A DNA stretch of 64,000 nucleotides from Cellulomonas sp. SG140 (GTDB lineage Bacteria; Actinomycetota; Actinomycetes; Actinomycetales; Cellulomonadaceae). Below the pieces are notes generated by a model. It was given only the letters and a program-made list of their open reading frames with translations, was not told the DNA's origin and did not search any database. Where the stretch lies: NCBI RefSeq assembly GCF_025770785.1, contig NZ_JANZLA010000007.1, forward strand, positions 170,114-234,113, in the 5' to 3' direction. Shown here piece after piece: positions 51,837-62,574 of this stretch. The position numbers were made by a program, and so were the translations under genes. Each line of letters starts with the position of its first letter. Within the stretch, counting starts at the first letter, position 1.

Positions 51837-52436
51837 TCAGCGCGCGACGACGAGGGGGAGCACCACCTCGTCCACGATGGAGACGATGACGTCGTCGGGG
51901 ACCGCCCGGTGCGTGAGCAGCAGCTCGTGGCGCATCAGGTCGAAGGCGAGCGACCGCACCCGGGGCGTGAGCCGGGCCGGGTCGGCCTCGCCGCGTTCCA
52001 CGGCGCGGTCGAGGATGCTGTCGACGAGGCTGACCCGGCCCGCGAGGAACTCCCCGCGCAGGTCCGCCAACGTGGTCCCGGTGTCCTCGTAGAAGCCCGC
52101 GATGCGGGCGCTGAGGAACAGCGCCAGCATCGGGGCCCGCCGCCGGGACGCGCTCCGCAGCGCCTCGATGAGGTCGCCCCGCAGGCTGCCGGTGTCCGGC
52201 ACCGGCACGGTCTCGTTGAGCCCGGCGTGGGCGATGGCGGCGCGCACCAGCTCCGGCTTGCCCGGCCAGCGGCGGTAGATCACCGCGCGGGCGGTCTGGG
52301 CGCGCTCGGCGACCGACTCGATCGTCAGGCCGTCGTACCCCTTCTCGACCAGCTCCTCCCAGGTCGCGTCGAGAAGCGCCTTCTCGAGCGTGGCGCCACG
52401 CCGGCGCCGCCCGGGTCCGTCTGCTGTAAGAGACAT
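51837..52436 (-). CDS. TetR/AcrR-family regulator
   Basis: This 199-residue protein has the HTH at residues 15-65 (LEKALLDATWEELVEKGYDG, LTIESVAERAQTARAVIYRR, WPGKPELVRAAI). The C-terminal domain is of the common actinobacterial type. It is divergent from a DHA2 transporter, with GANAC-N5-GTNTC repeats nearby, one of them within its own first codons. Confidence 0.88.
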   Translation of the reverse strand: MSLTADGPGRRRRGATLEKALLDATWEELVEKGYDGLTIESVAERAQTARAVIYRRWPGKPELVRAAIAHAGLNETVPVPDTGSLRGDLIEALRSASRRRAPMLALFLSARIAGFYEDTGTTLADLRGEFLAGRVSLVDSILDRAVERGEADPARLTPRVRSLAFDLMRHELLLTHRAVPDDVIVSIVDEVVLPLVVAR

Positions 52437-52492
52437 TGCGTTTCCTAATTGAGAGTCCTACGCTGCACGAGTCGTAAGATACAGAACGTCTC
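52426..52492. promoter_or_regulatory. Candidate TetR operators of the DHA2 efflux pair
   Basis: Two related 19-base segments, at 52426-52444 and 52474-52492, agree at 14 positions and each contains the imperfect inverted repeat GANAC-N5-GTNTC (GAGAC-ATTGC-GTTTC and GATAC-AGAAC-GTCTC). The first overlaps the start of the tetR gene, the second lies just upstream of the MFS gene. Confidence 0.5.
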
Positions 52493-52504
52493 TCAGGAGT
52501 CCCG

Positions 52505-53983
52505 ATGACCTCGACCGGTGACGTCGTCGCAGCACCCGTGCCGCTCGTGGACGAGGGGCCGGACCCGCAGGTCTGGCGCATCGTCTGGGCGGTGCTGGTG
52601 GGCGGGATGGCCGTGCTGTTCGACACCACGATCGTCGCCGTCGCGCTGCACACCCTGGCTACCGACCTGCACACCTCGGTGGCGACCATCCAGTGGGTCA
52701 GCACCGGCTACCTGCTCGCCATGGCGATGACCATCCCGATCGCGGGCTGGGCGCAGCGCAGCCTCGGCAGCAAGCGGCTGTGGATGGCGGCGCTCGCCCT
52801 GTTCCTCGTGGGCTCCGTGCTGGCCAGCCTCGCCTGGAGCGCGGCCAGCCTCATCGCGTTCCGCGTGGTGCAGGGCGTGGCTGGCGGGTTCCTCATGCCC
52901 CTGATGTCGACGCTGGTGATCCAGGCGTCCGGTGGCCGGGCCCTTGGGCGCGTGATGTCCGTCGTCAGCCTGCCGGCCGTGCTCGGCCCGATCCTCGGAC
53001 CGGTGGTCGGCGGCCTGATCCTGCAGCACCTGCACTGGTCGTGGATGTTCTGGGTCAACGTCCCCTTCTGCGTCGCCGGGCTGGTCCTGGCGTCGGCCGC
53101 CCTTCCGGCAGACGGCCCGGCACGGCGGGCGCCGCTGGACGTCGTCGGGCTCGCCCTGATGGCCCCCGGGCTCGTGGCCGTGCTGTGGGGGCTGTCGAAC
53201 GCCGGCAAGGCAGATGGCTTCGCACGCGAGGACGCCCTCACCCCGCTGGTCACGGGGATCGTGCTGCTCGGCTGTTTCGTCGCCTGGGCGCTGCGCCGGC
53301 CCGGGCGCGCGCTGGTCGACGTGATGCTGCTGCGGCACTGGCCGCTCGCGTCGTCGTCCCTGCTGCTGTTCCTGTCCGGCGTCACCCTGTACGGCGCGAT
53401 GCTCCTGCTGCCTTTGTACTTCCAGCAGGAGCGCGGCACCACGGCCCTCCAGGCCGGGCTCCTGCTGATCCCGCAGGGCCTCGGTACCTTCGTCAGCCGG
53501 TCGCAGGCCGGACGCCTCTCGGACACCGTCGGCGCCCGCTGGCTGGTCGCCACCGGGTTCGCCGTGGTCGCGGTCGGCACGGCTCCGTTCGCGTTCGCTG
53601 ACCGGCACACCAGCGACGCGCTGATCGTGGTGGCGCTCCTGGTGCGCGGGGTCGGGCTCGGCATCGTCACCATGCCGCTGATGGCCCTGGGATACCGGGG
53701 GCTGCAGCGGTCGCAGGTGCCGGACGCCAGCATCATCACGCGCATCGCCCAGCAGGTGGGCAGCTCGTTCGGCACCGCTCTGCTCGCCCTGGTGCTGACG
53801 TCGACGATCGCGGTGGCCGGCTCTGCCACCCAGCTGGCGGGCGCGTTCCAGGACGCCTTCCGCTGGACGCTCGTGTTCACCGCCGCCGGCGTCCTGCTGG
53901 CGCTGGCCCTCCCCGGGTCGGTACCCGATGCGGCCACCCAGGCGAGCCCGACCGGGAGTGCCGCGAGGACCCCGGTGCGCTAG
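52505..53983 (+). CDS. DHA2-family MFS multidrug transporter
   Basis: This 492-residue, 14-helix EmrB/QacA-type exporter has DTTIVAVALHTLATDLHTSV in helix 1 with the conserved Asp, WVSTGYLLAMAMTIPIAGWA, and the antiporter motif LPAVLGPILGPVVGGLIL near residue 160. It is a likely drug/H+ antiporter controlled by the divergent TetR protein. Confidence 0.92.
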   Translation: MTSTGDVVAAPVPLVDEGPDPQVWRIVWAVLVGGMAVLFDTTIVAVALHTLATDLHTSVATIQWVSTGYLLAMAMTIPIAGWAQRSLGSKRLWMAALALFLVGSVLASLAWSAASLIAFRVVQGVAGGFLMPLMSTLVIQASGGRALGRVMSVVSLPAVLGPILGPVVGGLILQHLHWSWMFWVNVPFCVAGLVLASAALPADGPARRAPLDVVGLALMAPGLVAVLWGLSNAGKADGFAREDALTPLVTGIVLLGCFVAWALRRPGRALVDVMLLRHWPLASSSLLLFLSGVTLYGAMLLLPLYFQQERGTTALQAGLLLIPQGLGTFVSRSQAGRLSDTVGARWLVATGFAVVAVGTAPFAFADRHTSDALIVVALLVRGVGLGIVTMPLMALGYRGLQRSQVPDASIITRIAQQVGSSFGTALLALVLTSTIAVAGSATQLAGAFQDAFRWTLVFTAAGVLLALALPGSVPDAATQASPTGSAARTPVR

Positions 53984-54102
53984 CGCCCCGAGCCGATCAT
54001 GTGTCCGAGTTGTCGGATTCCTGGACCCGTTCGACGATGGTGGTTCGCCACCCCGTCGTCGTCGCACGCCCATCGAGGTGCGGCTCGAGGAAAGGGCCCA
54101 CC

Positions 54103-55989
54103 GTGACCGACATCGCGCCCGAGACCGTGCCCGAGACCGCCTCAGAGGCCGAGCCCGCGCCGGTGCCCCGTCGGCCCGCGCTGCACGACGTCGCGCTGGA
54201 CCGGGAGCGCATGCGACGCCGGCGGCTGCTGAGGCTGACCGTCGCGCTGGCCGCCGTGGAGCTCTGGGTGGTGCTCCGGTCGCTGGCCGGCGCCCCCGTG
54301 CTGCCGCTGCCGCACCTCGACCCGCTGGTGATGGTGCCCGTCCTCTTCTTCGTGGCGCTGATCCTCATGCTGGTCGGCACGCAGGTGGGCGCCAGCCGGT
54401 CGCCGCACGTCGTCTACCGGCCGGAGCAGGTGGACGTGACGCTGGACGACGTGATCGGCATCGACCCGATCATCGAGGACGTGCGCCGGTCCATCGACCT
54501 GTTCTGGACGCACCGCCGGTTCGCCGACCAGATGGGTGGCACGCCGCGGCGCGGGCTGCTGTTCGAAGGGCCGCCCGGCACCGGCAAGACCATGACGGCC
54601 AAGGCGATGGCCGCCGAGGCGGGCGTGCCGTTCCTGTTCGTGTCCGCGACCAGCTTCCAGTCGATGTACTACGGGGCGACGGCGCGCAAGATCCGCTCGT
54701 ACTTCCGGGCGCTGCGCAAGGCGGCCCGCACCGAGGGCGGTGCGATCGGGTTCATCGAGGAGATCGACGCGATCGCGATGCGCCGCGGCGGCCTGTTCGG
54801 CTCGGTGGCGACGGAGCAGTCGGGCACGCTGCCCGGAGCAGGCGGCACCGTCCGCCACGCGATCATCAGCGAGGGCACCGGCGGCGTGGTCAACGAGCTG
54901 CTGGTGCAGATGCAGTCGTTCGACGAGCCGGTGGGCGGCGAGCGCCTGATGGGTCGGCTGCTCGACGCGGTCAACCTGCTGCTGCCGTCGGACCGGCGGC
55001 TGCGTCGTCGTCGGCCTCGTCGAGCGCCCGTGCTGCTGATCGCCGCGACCAACCGCGCCGACTCCCTCGACCCGGCCCTGCTGCGCCCCGGTCGCTTCGA
55101 CCGCCGGCTGACCTTCCCGACGCCGGACGCGCACGGTCGCCGCGCCCTCGTCGACCACTTCCTCGCCCGCCGGGCGCACGAGCCCGAGCTGGACGACGCG
55201 ACGCTGCGCGACCGCGTCGCGGCGGCCACCAACGGCTGGACCCCGGTGATGGTGGAGCACCTTCTGGACGAGGCCCTGGTCAACGCCCTGCGCCGCGGCG
55301 CCGAGGCGATGAGCTTCGCCGACGTCGAGCACGCCCGGATCACCGAGCTGGTCGGCATCGGCCACCCGGTGACCTACACACCGGCCGAGCAGCAGCTGAT
55401 CGCCACCCACGAGGCGGGGCACGCCGTCACCGCCTGGCTGGTGGCGCCCCGCCGCAACCTCGAGGTGCTGACCATCGTCAAGCGCGGCGCCGCGCTCGGC
55501 ATGCTGGCGCACGACGACTGCGAGGAGGTGTACACGCAGTCGCACGACGACCTGTCCGCCCTGGTGCAGATCGCGATGGGCGGCTGGGTGGCCGAGGAGC
55601 TGTTCTTCGGCGGCACCACCACCGGGCCGGCCTCCGACCTGGCGGCCGCGACGCGCACCGCCGCGCAGATGGTCGGCGCGGCGGGCATGACGGGGTCGCT
55701 CGTGTCGCTGGCCGCCACCGGCAAGGACGTGGTCGAGGCGGTGCTGGCCGACGCCCGCGCCCGCGACCGGCTCGAGGAGGTGCTCGACGAGGCCCGCAGC
55801 GCGGTCCGCCGCCTGCTGGCCGGCAACCGCGACCTGGTCGAGGCGCTGCGCGACGCGCTTCTGGAGCGGCACGAGCTGATCGGCGACCAGATCACGGACG
55901 TGCTCGAGGCGGCCCGGGCCGCACGCGAGGGTGAGTCGCCGGCCCAGCACGCCCAGCCGGCCGCCGCGGGGCACCTGCGCATCGCCTGA
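54103..55989 (+). CDS. FtsH-like membrane AAA protease, variant Walker B
   Basis: This 628-residue protein has two N-terminal helices (about residues 38-95) and an AAA domain with Walker A EGPPGTGKT near 151. The Walker B is IGFIEEIDAI near 220, with Glu in place of the first Asp of the usual FIDEID. The pore-loop region reads FQSMYYGATARKI instead of the FtsH FVGVGA type. Second region of homology: ATNRADSLDPALLRPGRFDR. About 60 extra residues lie between Walker B and that motif. The C-terminal M41 peptidase has HEAGH near 436 and the third ligand in GPASDLAAAT near 508. GTG 54103 follows GAGGAAAGGG. It is probably a paralogue of the housekeeping FtsH. Confidence 0.85.
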   Translation: MTDIAPETVPETASEAEPAPVPRRPALHDVALDRERMRRRRLLRLTVALAAVELWVVLRSLAGAPVLPLPHLDPLVMVPVLFFVALILMLVGTQVGASRSPHVVYRPEQVDVTLDDVIGIDPIIEDVRRSIDLFWTHRRFADQMGGTPRRGLLFEGPPGTGKTMTAKAMAAEAGVPFLFVSATSFQSMYYGATARKIRSYFRALRKAARTEGGAIGFIEEIDAIAMRRGGLFGSVATEQSGTLPGAGGTVRHAIISEGTGGVVNELLVQMQSFDEPVGGERLMGRLLDAVNLLLPSDRRLRRRRPRRAPVLLIAATNRADSLDPALLRPGRFDRRLTFPTPDAHGRRALVDHFLARRAHEPELDDATLRDRVAAATNGWTPVMVEHLLDEALVNALRRGAEAMSFADVEHARITELVGIGHPVTYTPAEQQLIATHEAGHAVTAWLVAPRRNLEVLTIVKRGAALGMLAHDDCEEVYTQSHDDLSALVQIAMGGWVAEELFFGGTTTGPASDLAAATRTAAQMVGAAGMTGSLVSLAATGKDVVEAVLADARARDRLEEVLDEARSAVRRLLAGNRDLVEALRDALLERHELIGDQITDVLEAARAAREGESPAQHAQPAAAGHLRIA

Positions 55990-56430
55990 CCCGCGGGCCA
56001 ACGGGTGAATCCGGCACCGTCGCGTGGGTTGCCCGGGATGGTGCCCGCCGGTCTCGGTGTCGAGCCCTGTGGACGGCGTGTGGGCGGCTGCGCGGCCCTA
56101 CGGGGGCGGCTGTGGACGGCGTGTGGACGACGCGCCGACGCCCTGGGGACGGCGCCTCGCGGCCGTCCCCCGTTCGCCGCGAACGCCCTGGCCAGGGGCC
56201 CGTGTCAGTGCCCGTCCGTAGGATTGCCTCACCATGCACAGGGTGAAAAACAACACACGTGTAACACAAGCCCTTGTGGCTGGTGGCAAGCCCGACCACT
56301 AGGTGTAGTGTCGAGATCCGACGCACGGCGCACCGCTCCAGCGGGTCGCCCACCGACGTCGGGGCTCCTGGCGGCACCTGCCGGGAGCGACGAGACGCAG
56401 CAGAGCAGCAGGATCACTGGGGAGCCACGG
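55990..56430. other. Gene-free region upstream of nrdH
   Basis: This 441-base stretch holds the nrd regulatory region at its right side (NrdR boxes 56264-56311). The 17-base CTGTGGACGGCGTGTGG is directly repeated at 56067 and 56110. ACACGTGT at 56254-56261 is an extra perfect palindrome just before the first NrdR box. I see no gene. Confidence 0.6.
56264..56311 (+). promoter_or_regulatory. Pair of NrdR boxes controlling nrdHIEF
   Basis: ACACAAGCCCTTGTGG (56264-56279) and CCACTAGGTGTAGTGT (56296-56311) fit the NrdR box pattern ACAC-N8-GTGT-like, and their centres are exactly 32 bases, about three helical turns, apart, as in Streptomyces and E. coli nrd promoters. NrdR represses ribonucleotide reductase genes when dATP is high. 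Confidence 0.85.
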
Positions 56431-56676
56431 ATGACGATCACGGTCTACAGCAAGCCGTCGTGCGTGCAGTGCAGCGCCACCTACCGCGCCCTGGACAAGC
56501 TCGGCTACGAGTACACGGTGGTCGACATCAGCGAGGACGCGGACGCCCGCGACTACGTGATGTCCCTCGGTCACCTGCAGGCCCCCGTCGTCATGGCCGG
56601 CGGCGAGCACTGGTCGGGCTACCGCCCGGACCGCATCAAGGCGCTCGCAGAGCGCATGGCGACCGCGGTCGCCTGA
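56431..56676 (+). CDS. nrdH: Glutaredoxin-like protein NrdH
   Basis: This 81-residue redoxin has active site CVQC in KPSCVQCSAT near residue 8 and the C-terminal WSGYRPDRI signature of NrdH. It donates electrons to NrdE and is itself reduced by thioredoxin reductase. First gene of nrdHIEF. Confidence 0.96.
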   Translation: MTITVYSKPSCVQCSATYRALDKLGYEYTVVDISEDADARDYVMSLGHLQAPVVMAGGEHWSGYRPDRIKALAERMATAVA

Positions 56677-56874
56677 CGAGGCTCGGCGAGCGCCGGCCCC
56701 GAGCCGGAGCGCTCGTCCGACGGACGCCCCGGGCCGGCGCTGGACAGCACCGTGCCGGCCCGGAGGGCACCGTCCCCGCAGATCCGGGGACGCGCTGATC
56801 ACAACTAGACCGCCGGGCATCTCTGCCCCCGGCGGCGGCGCGACCGCAGGTCGGAACCGGGGAGGGGGTGCGCC

Positions 56875-57291
56875 GTGGGCTCGTTGGTGTACTTCTCGTC
56901 GGTCTCCGAGAACACCCGTCGGTTCGTCGACAAGGTGGGTCTCGCGGCGGAGCGCATCCCGCTGCGGCCCACCGACGGGTTCCTGCACGTGCAGGAGCCC
57001 TACGTGCTCGTCGTCCCCACCTACGGGGGCGGCAACGAGGGCGGGGCGGTGCCCCGCCAGGTGGTCAAGTTCCTCAACGACGAGGGCAACCGTGCGCTGA
57101 TCCGCGGCGTGATCGCGGCCGGCAACACGAACTTCGGCTCGGCCTACTGCAAGGCGGGGAAGGTCGTCGCAGCGAAGTGCGACGTCCCCTACCTGTACGG
57201 GTTCGAGCTCATGGGAACAGCAGAGGACGTGACTCGCGTCCGCGAAGGATTGGGGCGGTTTTGGCAGCGACGGCGACAGATTCCCGCGTGA
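56875..57291 (+). CDS. nrdI: Flavodoxin-like NrdI
   Basis: This 138-residue protein has [18 protein letters not shown] near the start and [20 protein letters not shown] near residue 48, the FMN-binding loops of NrdI. It supplies oxidant to build the Mn2 tyrosyl-radical cofactor of NrdF. A 198-base gap with hairpin-forming GC stretches separates it from nrdH. It ends in a GTGA overlap with nrdE. Confidence 0.96.
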   Translation: MGSLVYFSSVSENTRRFVDKVGLAAERIPLRPTDGFLHVQEPYVLVVPTYGGGNEGGAVPRQVVKFLNDEGNRALIRGVIAAGNTNFGSAYCKAGKVVAAKCDVPYLYGFELMGTAEDVTRVREGLGRFWQRRRQIPA

Positions 57292-59408
57292 GCGCGACGG
57301 GGCTGGACTACCACGCCCTGAACGCGATGCTCAACCTGTACGACGCGGACGGGAAGATCCAGTTCGACAAGGACCGTGAAGCGGCGCGGGAGTACTTCCT
57401 GCAGCACGTCAACCAGAACACGGTGTTCTTCCACGACCTGGACGAGAAGCTCGACTACCTCGTCGAGAACAAGTACTACGACCCGGCGGTGCTGGCGAAG
57501 TACGACCGCGCCTTCCTCAAGACGCTGTTCGAGTACGCCTACTCCAAGAAGTTCCGGTTCTCGACGTTCCTCGGCGCGTTCAAGTACTACACGAGCTACA
57601 CGCTGAAGACCTTCGACGGGAAGCGCTACCTCGAGCGGTTCGAGGACCGCGTCTGCATGGTCGCCCTCGCCCTGGCGGACGGCGACACCGACTTCGCGGT
57701 GTCCCTGGTCGACGAGATGGTGTCGGGCCGGTTCCAGCCGGCGACGCCGACGTTCCTCAACCTCGGCAAGGCGCAGCGCGGCGAGCCCGTCAGCTGCTTC
57801 CTGCTGCGCATCGAGGACAACATGGAGTCCATCGCGCGCGGCATCAACTCCGCCCTGCAGCTGTCCAAGCGCGGCGGCGGCGTGGCGCTGCTGCTGAGCA
57901 ACATCCGCGAGCACGGTGCGCCCATCAAGCACATCGAGAACCAGAGCTCCGGCGTCATCCCGGTGATGAAGCTGCTCGAGGACTCGTTCAGCTACGCCAA
58001 CCAGCTCGGTGCCCGTCAGGGCGCCGGTGCGGTGTACCTGCACGCGCACCACCCGGACATCTACCGGTTCCTCGACACCAAGCGGGAGAACGCGGACGAG
58101 AAGATCCGCATCAAGACGCTGTCCCTGGGCGTGGTCATCCCGGACATCACGTTCGAGCTGGCCCGCAAGAACGAGCCGATGTACCTGTTCTCCCCGTACG
58201 ACGTGGAGCGCGTGTACGGCGTGCCGTTCGCGGACATCAACGTGACCGAGAAGTACCACGAGATGGTCGACGACGCGCGGATCCGCAAGTCGAAGATCAG
58301 CGCCCGCGAGTTCTTCCAGCGCCTCGCGGAGATCCAGTTCGAGTCGGGCTACCCGTACATCGTGTTCGAGGACACGGTGAACAAGGCGAACCCGATCAAG
58401 GGCAAGATCACCATGTCCAACCTCTGCTCGGAGATCCTGCAGGTCTCCACGCCGTCGGAGTACAACGAGGACCTCTCGTACAAGACGGTCGGCAAGGACA
58501 TCTCCTGCAACCTGGGCTCGCTGAACATCGCGCTGACCATGGACTCGCCCGACTTCGGCAAGACGGTGGAGACCGCGATCCGCGCGCTGACCGCAGTGTC
58601 CGACCAGACGGACATCGAGTCGGTCCCGTCGGTGAAGAAGGGCAACGCGGGCGGTCACGCCATCGGCCTGGGCCAGATGAACCTGCACGGGTACCTGGCG
58701 CGCGAGCGGATCTTCTACGGGTCGGACGAGGGTCTCGACTTCACCAACATCTACTTCTACACGGTCGCCTACCACGCGATCCGGGCGTCGAACCAGCTCG
58801 CGATCGAGCGGGGGAGCGCGTTCGAGGGCTTCGCCGACTCGAAGTACGCGTCCGGTGAGTACTTCACCAAGTACGTCGAGACGGAGTGGGCGCCGCGGAC
58901 CGAGCGGGTCGCCGCGCTGTTCGCCGACGCCGGCATCCACATCCCGACGCAGGACGACTGGCGGGCGCTGGCCGCCTCGGTCGCCGAGCACGGCCTGTAC
59001 AACCAGAACCTGCAGGCGGTCCCGCCCACCGGCTCGATCAGCTACATCAACCACTCGACCAGCTCGATCCACCCGATCGCCAGCAAGATCGAGATCCGCA
59101 AGGAAGGCAAGATCGGCCGCGTCTACTACCCGGCTCCGTTCATGACGAACGAGAACCTGGAGTACTACCAGGACGCGTACGAGATCGGCCCCGAGAAGAT
59201 CATCGACACCTACGCCGAGGCCACCCAGCACGTGGACCAGGGCCTGTCGCTGACGCTGTTCTTCAAGGACACGGCCACCACGCGCGACCTGAACAAGGCC
59301 CAGATCTACGCCTGGCGCAAGGGCATCAAGACGATCTACTACGTGCGCCTGCGCCAGCTGGCGCTCGAAGGCACCGAAGTGGACGGCTGCGTCAGCTGCA
59401 TGCTGTGA
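57288..59408 (+). CDS. nrdE: Class Ib ribonucleotide reductase, alpha subunit
   Basis: This 706-residue NrdE begins its conserved region at [20 protein letters not shown]. It has an active-site Cys in [11 protein letters not shown] near 168, thiyl/Glu site NLCSEIL near 380, [20 protein letters not shown] near 575, and the C-terminal redox pair CVSC in the last six residues. It reduces ribonucleoside diphosphates. GTG 57288 gives a GTGA overlap with nrdI; TTG 57261 with an AAGGA 11 bases upstream is an alternative that adds nine residues. Confidence 0.96.
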   Translation: MSATGLDYHALNAMLNLYDADGKIQFDKDREAAREYFLQHVNQNTVFFHDLDEKLDYLVENKYYDPAVLAKYDRAFLKTLFEYAYSKKFRFSTFLGAFKYYTSYTLKTFDGKRYLERFEDRVCMVALALADGDTDFAVSLVDEMVSGRFQPATPTFLNLGKAQRGEPVSCFLLRIEDNMESIARGINSALQLSKRGGGVALLLSNIREHGAPIKHIENQSSGVIPVMKLLEDSFSYANQLGARQGAGAVYLHAHHPDIYRFLDTKRENADEKIRIKTLSLGVVIPDITFELARKNEPMYLFSPYDVERVYGVPFADINVTEKYHEMVDDARIRKSKISAREFFQRLAEIQFESGYPYIVFEDTVNKANPIKGKITMSNLCSEILQVSTPSEYNEDLSYKTVGKDISCNLGSLNIALTMDSPDFGKTVETAIRALTAVSDQTDIESVPSVKKGNAGGHAIGLGQMNLHGYLARERIFYGSDEGLDFTNIYFYTVAYHAIRASNQLAIERGSAFEGFADSKYASGEYFTKYVETEWAPRTERVAALFADAGIHIPTQDDWRALAASVAEHGLYNQNLQAVPPTGSISYINHSTSSIHPIASKIEIRKEGKIGRVYYPAPFMTNENLEYYQDAYEIGPEKIIDTYAEATQHVDQGLSLTLFFKDTATTRDLNKAQIYAWRKGIKTIYYVRLRQLALEGTEVDGCVSCML

Positions 59409-60428
<1,020 letters not shown>

Positions 60429-60570
60429 CCCGGACACCGCAAGCGCCCCGAGCGCGATGAGGACGGACAGTTCTTGCCTGCGCCGCGACACACGTAGTTG
60501 TGGCTGTGACAGCGGCGACTGAAGTTGGAACCCTGACAGGCCCGGGATGAGCCTCTGAGGTGGCAGTGAA

Positions 60571-60610
60571 CCTAGGGTCTCTGCGGATCGGACGTCCGCT
60601 GCGCCCTAGG
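60571..60610 (+). terminator. Two-part stem-loop downstream of nrdF
   Basis: CCTAGGG (60571-60577) pairs with CCCTAGG (60604-60610), and inside it GCGGA (60583-60587) pairs with TCCGC (60595-60599). CTTTCGTAGTT follows. It is a plausible terminator for the nrd operon. Confidence 0.5.
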
Positions 60611-60713
60611 CTTTCGTAGTTCCATGCCGGACCGAGTCAGGGGCTTGTGGGCATCCGGCCTCAGCTGCATTTTGTCGGTGAGGCGATCAAGGTCCAGCAA
60701 GTCCGGCGGGCAT

Positions 60714-61724
60714 CTAGATGTACTCGGCCGTCACGTTGGTGACACTCGGGCGATGGGGCGGCGCCGACGGCGTGGTGGTGACACTCAGCGTTGTACCGGG
60801 CCAGCCAGGTGGTGAAGGCGGCGGTGCGGTCGGTGAGCCAGGGTTGGCGGTAGGCCCTTCCGTTGGCCAGGGTGCGGTTGAAGCGTTCGACCTTGCCGTT
60901 CTGCCAGGGACGGTTCGCCTTGATGAACCGGCGCTCCGCGTCGTGCACGGCGAGGGGGTCGGCGACGTCGCGACTGTGGGCGTAGGACCAGTGGTTGTCG
61001 GTGATGACCGCGCGCACCACGCGCCGAGGTTGGCGAAGTGGGTCAGGGCCCGGTCGATCAACCCGGCGCAGGTGGTGCCCTTCTCGTCGGGGAGGACCTC
61101 GGCGTAGGCGACGCGGGAGTAGTCGTCGACCGCGGCGCGCACGTGGTCGAATCCGATGCGGGCGTTCTCGTGTGCGGCGGTGTCGTCGGCCGATCGACCG
61201 TGCCACCGCCAGCCGCCGCCGGGGGGGGGGATGCGGCCGTTCTTCTTCTCGTCCACGTGCACCAGGTCACCCGGGCGCATGTGCTCGTAGCGGATCGCGG
61301 TGGTCTTCGACGCCCGGATCAGCTCACCGGTGATCGGGTCGCACTGCCACAGGTAGGGGACGGCGGCGCGACGCAGGATCCGACTGATCGTGCGGGCCGG
61401 GACGCCAGTGACGCGAGCCAGCTCGTCCGGTCCGCGTCGTAGGCGCGCCCGAGCCGATAGCACCACTGCGACCCGCTGCGGGTCGCTGGCGCGCGGCGAG
61501 CGGCGCGGACGCCAGGAGCGATCGACCAGGCCCGCGCGCCCCTCGGCATCGAACCGCGCAACCCACCGGTGCGCGCACTGACGCGAGACACCCAGCTCGC
61601 GAGCCACATGCGCTAGCGGGCGCCCCTGCACCCGCACCCGCTGCACGAGCAACCACCTGCCATGCGGCGTCAGCCGCGCATTAGCGTGAACCACGAGGGC
61701 CTCCGGATCGTGAAGACGAGACAT
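60714..61724 (-). pseudogene. IS481-family transposase, frameshifted
   Basis: The N-terminal part starting at ATG 61724 has the HTH segment LLVQRVRVQGRPLAHVAREL, and the first catalytic Asp lies in DLVHVDEKKNGRI. The frame breaks near 61022-61027, after LTHFANLGA. The second Asp (VITDNHWSY) and the Glu (PWQNGKVERFNRTL) lie in another frame, and small indels near 60755-60775 put the C-terminal VTNVTAEYI back in the first frame. At least two frameshifts make it inactive. A run of ten G at 61221-61230 is a further slippage-prone point. Confidence 0.85.
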
Positions 61725-61788
61725 CTCCACTACGCCGGAGGCCCTCGCTCACATCAAGACTTCGTCACCAACCTCTTGGCCGAGTACA
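60719..61788 (-). mobile_element. IS481-family insertion sequence, decayed
   Basis: The ends are 25-base imperfect inverted repeats of the form TGTACTCGGCC-N5-GTTGGTGAC at 60719-60743 and, inverted, at 61764-61788. The element is about 1070 bases with one leftward transposase frame, standard for IS481. I see no target-site duplication: the flanks read CATCTAGA on the left and ACAAGTCG on the right, which suggests later rearrangement or an old insertion. Confidence 0.85.
61694..61747 (-). repeat. Hairpin enclosing the transposase start codon
   Basis: CGAGGGCCTCCGG (61694-61706) and CCGGAGGCCCTCG (61735-61747) are perfect 13-base inverted copies, with the transposase ATG in the 28-base loop. 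In mRNA read into the element from outside it could hide the start, as in IS10 and IS50. Confidence 0.75.
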
Positions 61789-62574
61789 ACAAGTCGATCA
61801 CCCAGCGGGCAACGTCGACGCTCACCGGCACCGAGCGATCGACGTTCGTACCGCGCGTGAGGTGCTGGTGGCCGGCCCGCTCAAGGATGGTGAGCGGCCA
61901 GGACGGAGCGGTATCCCCGTGTGCTGCGCTAGGAAAACAGCCCAGCTTTGACGCAGACCCCGAGGACAGCAACCCTGGACTCACCCTCGGCCCGCCACTT
62001 CGCCGCAAACGCGCCGACGACGGCACCTTCACGGCAATAAGCACGCGCGACCCGGTGGCACTGCTCATCCTTTCCGAGCGCGACATCAGGTCGATTCGGG
62101 TCCAGTTTCCGAAGGGCGATTGACTGCCACGCAACTCAGCAGTGGGCGACTCGACACGGGCGCTGGCTGTCGACCGTGTGCTGCCGCGGTGCGGCCCGGA
62201 AGGCTCCTGCTCTGGAATCTCCGCGGACTCCGCATCGAGCCGGACGCGATCCTCGTCGAACTCTTCGCGCAGCCGCGACGCCAGTACAGCGGGCGTAGCG
62301 CAACTCGAAGCGACTCCCAGGGGCGGTTCACCACGTCGCCAGGCGTCCAGCGAGGCAAGGTGAGCACGAGGCGGTTTTGCCAGCCAACCCTTCCGGCTCG
62401 GGTGTCACGCTGCTGACCTATCAGAGCGGCCCTGGGGCTCGGCTCGGCGCCACAGAACGGCACGTGCCACGTCCGCTTCCGCTTCGATGTACCGAGTTCT
62501 GGGGTGACCCTCATGCCACTCCAACGCAACAACGAACGTCCCGGGTCGGCTACCGCTCCTGGGCGCAGTAGGCC
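61789..62574. other. 786-base region without convincing genes
   Basis: Codon bias typical of the rest of the window is lost here and GC appears lower. On the minus strand a frame is open from about 62400 down to a stop at 61754 inside the IS end; it reads fairly naturally (LREEFDEDRVRLDAESAEIP) but has no ATG/GTG start in its first half. On the plus strand a frame ends at 62123 with LILSERDIRSIRVQFPKGD. Either could be the remnant of a gene cut by the insertion. Confidence 0.35.

Noticed and set aside
61221..61230. Run of ten G in the transposase as a phase-variable switch
   Set aside because: The gene is already broken elsewhere, so switching at this run would not restore it. A sequencing or assembly slip is also possible.
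60714..61724. Programmed frameshifting in the IS481 transposase
   Set aside because: IS481 elements normally use a single frame. Here there are at least two separate breaks and a reading-frame return near the end, which fits random decay better.
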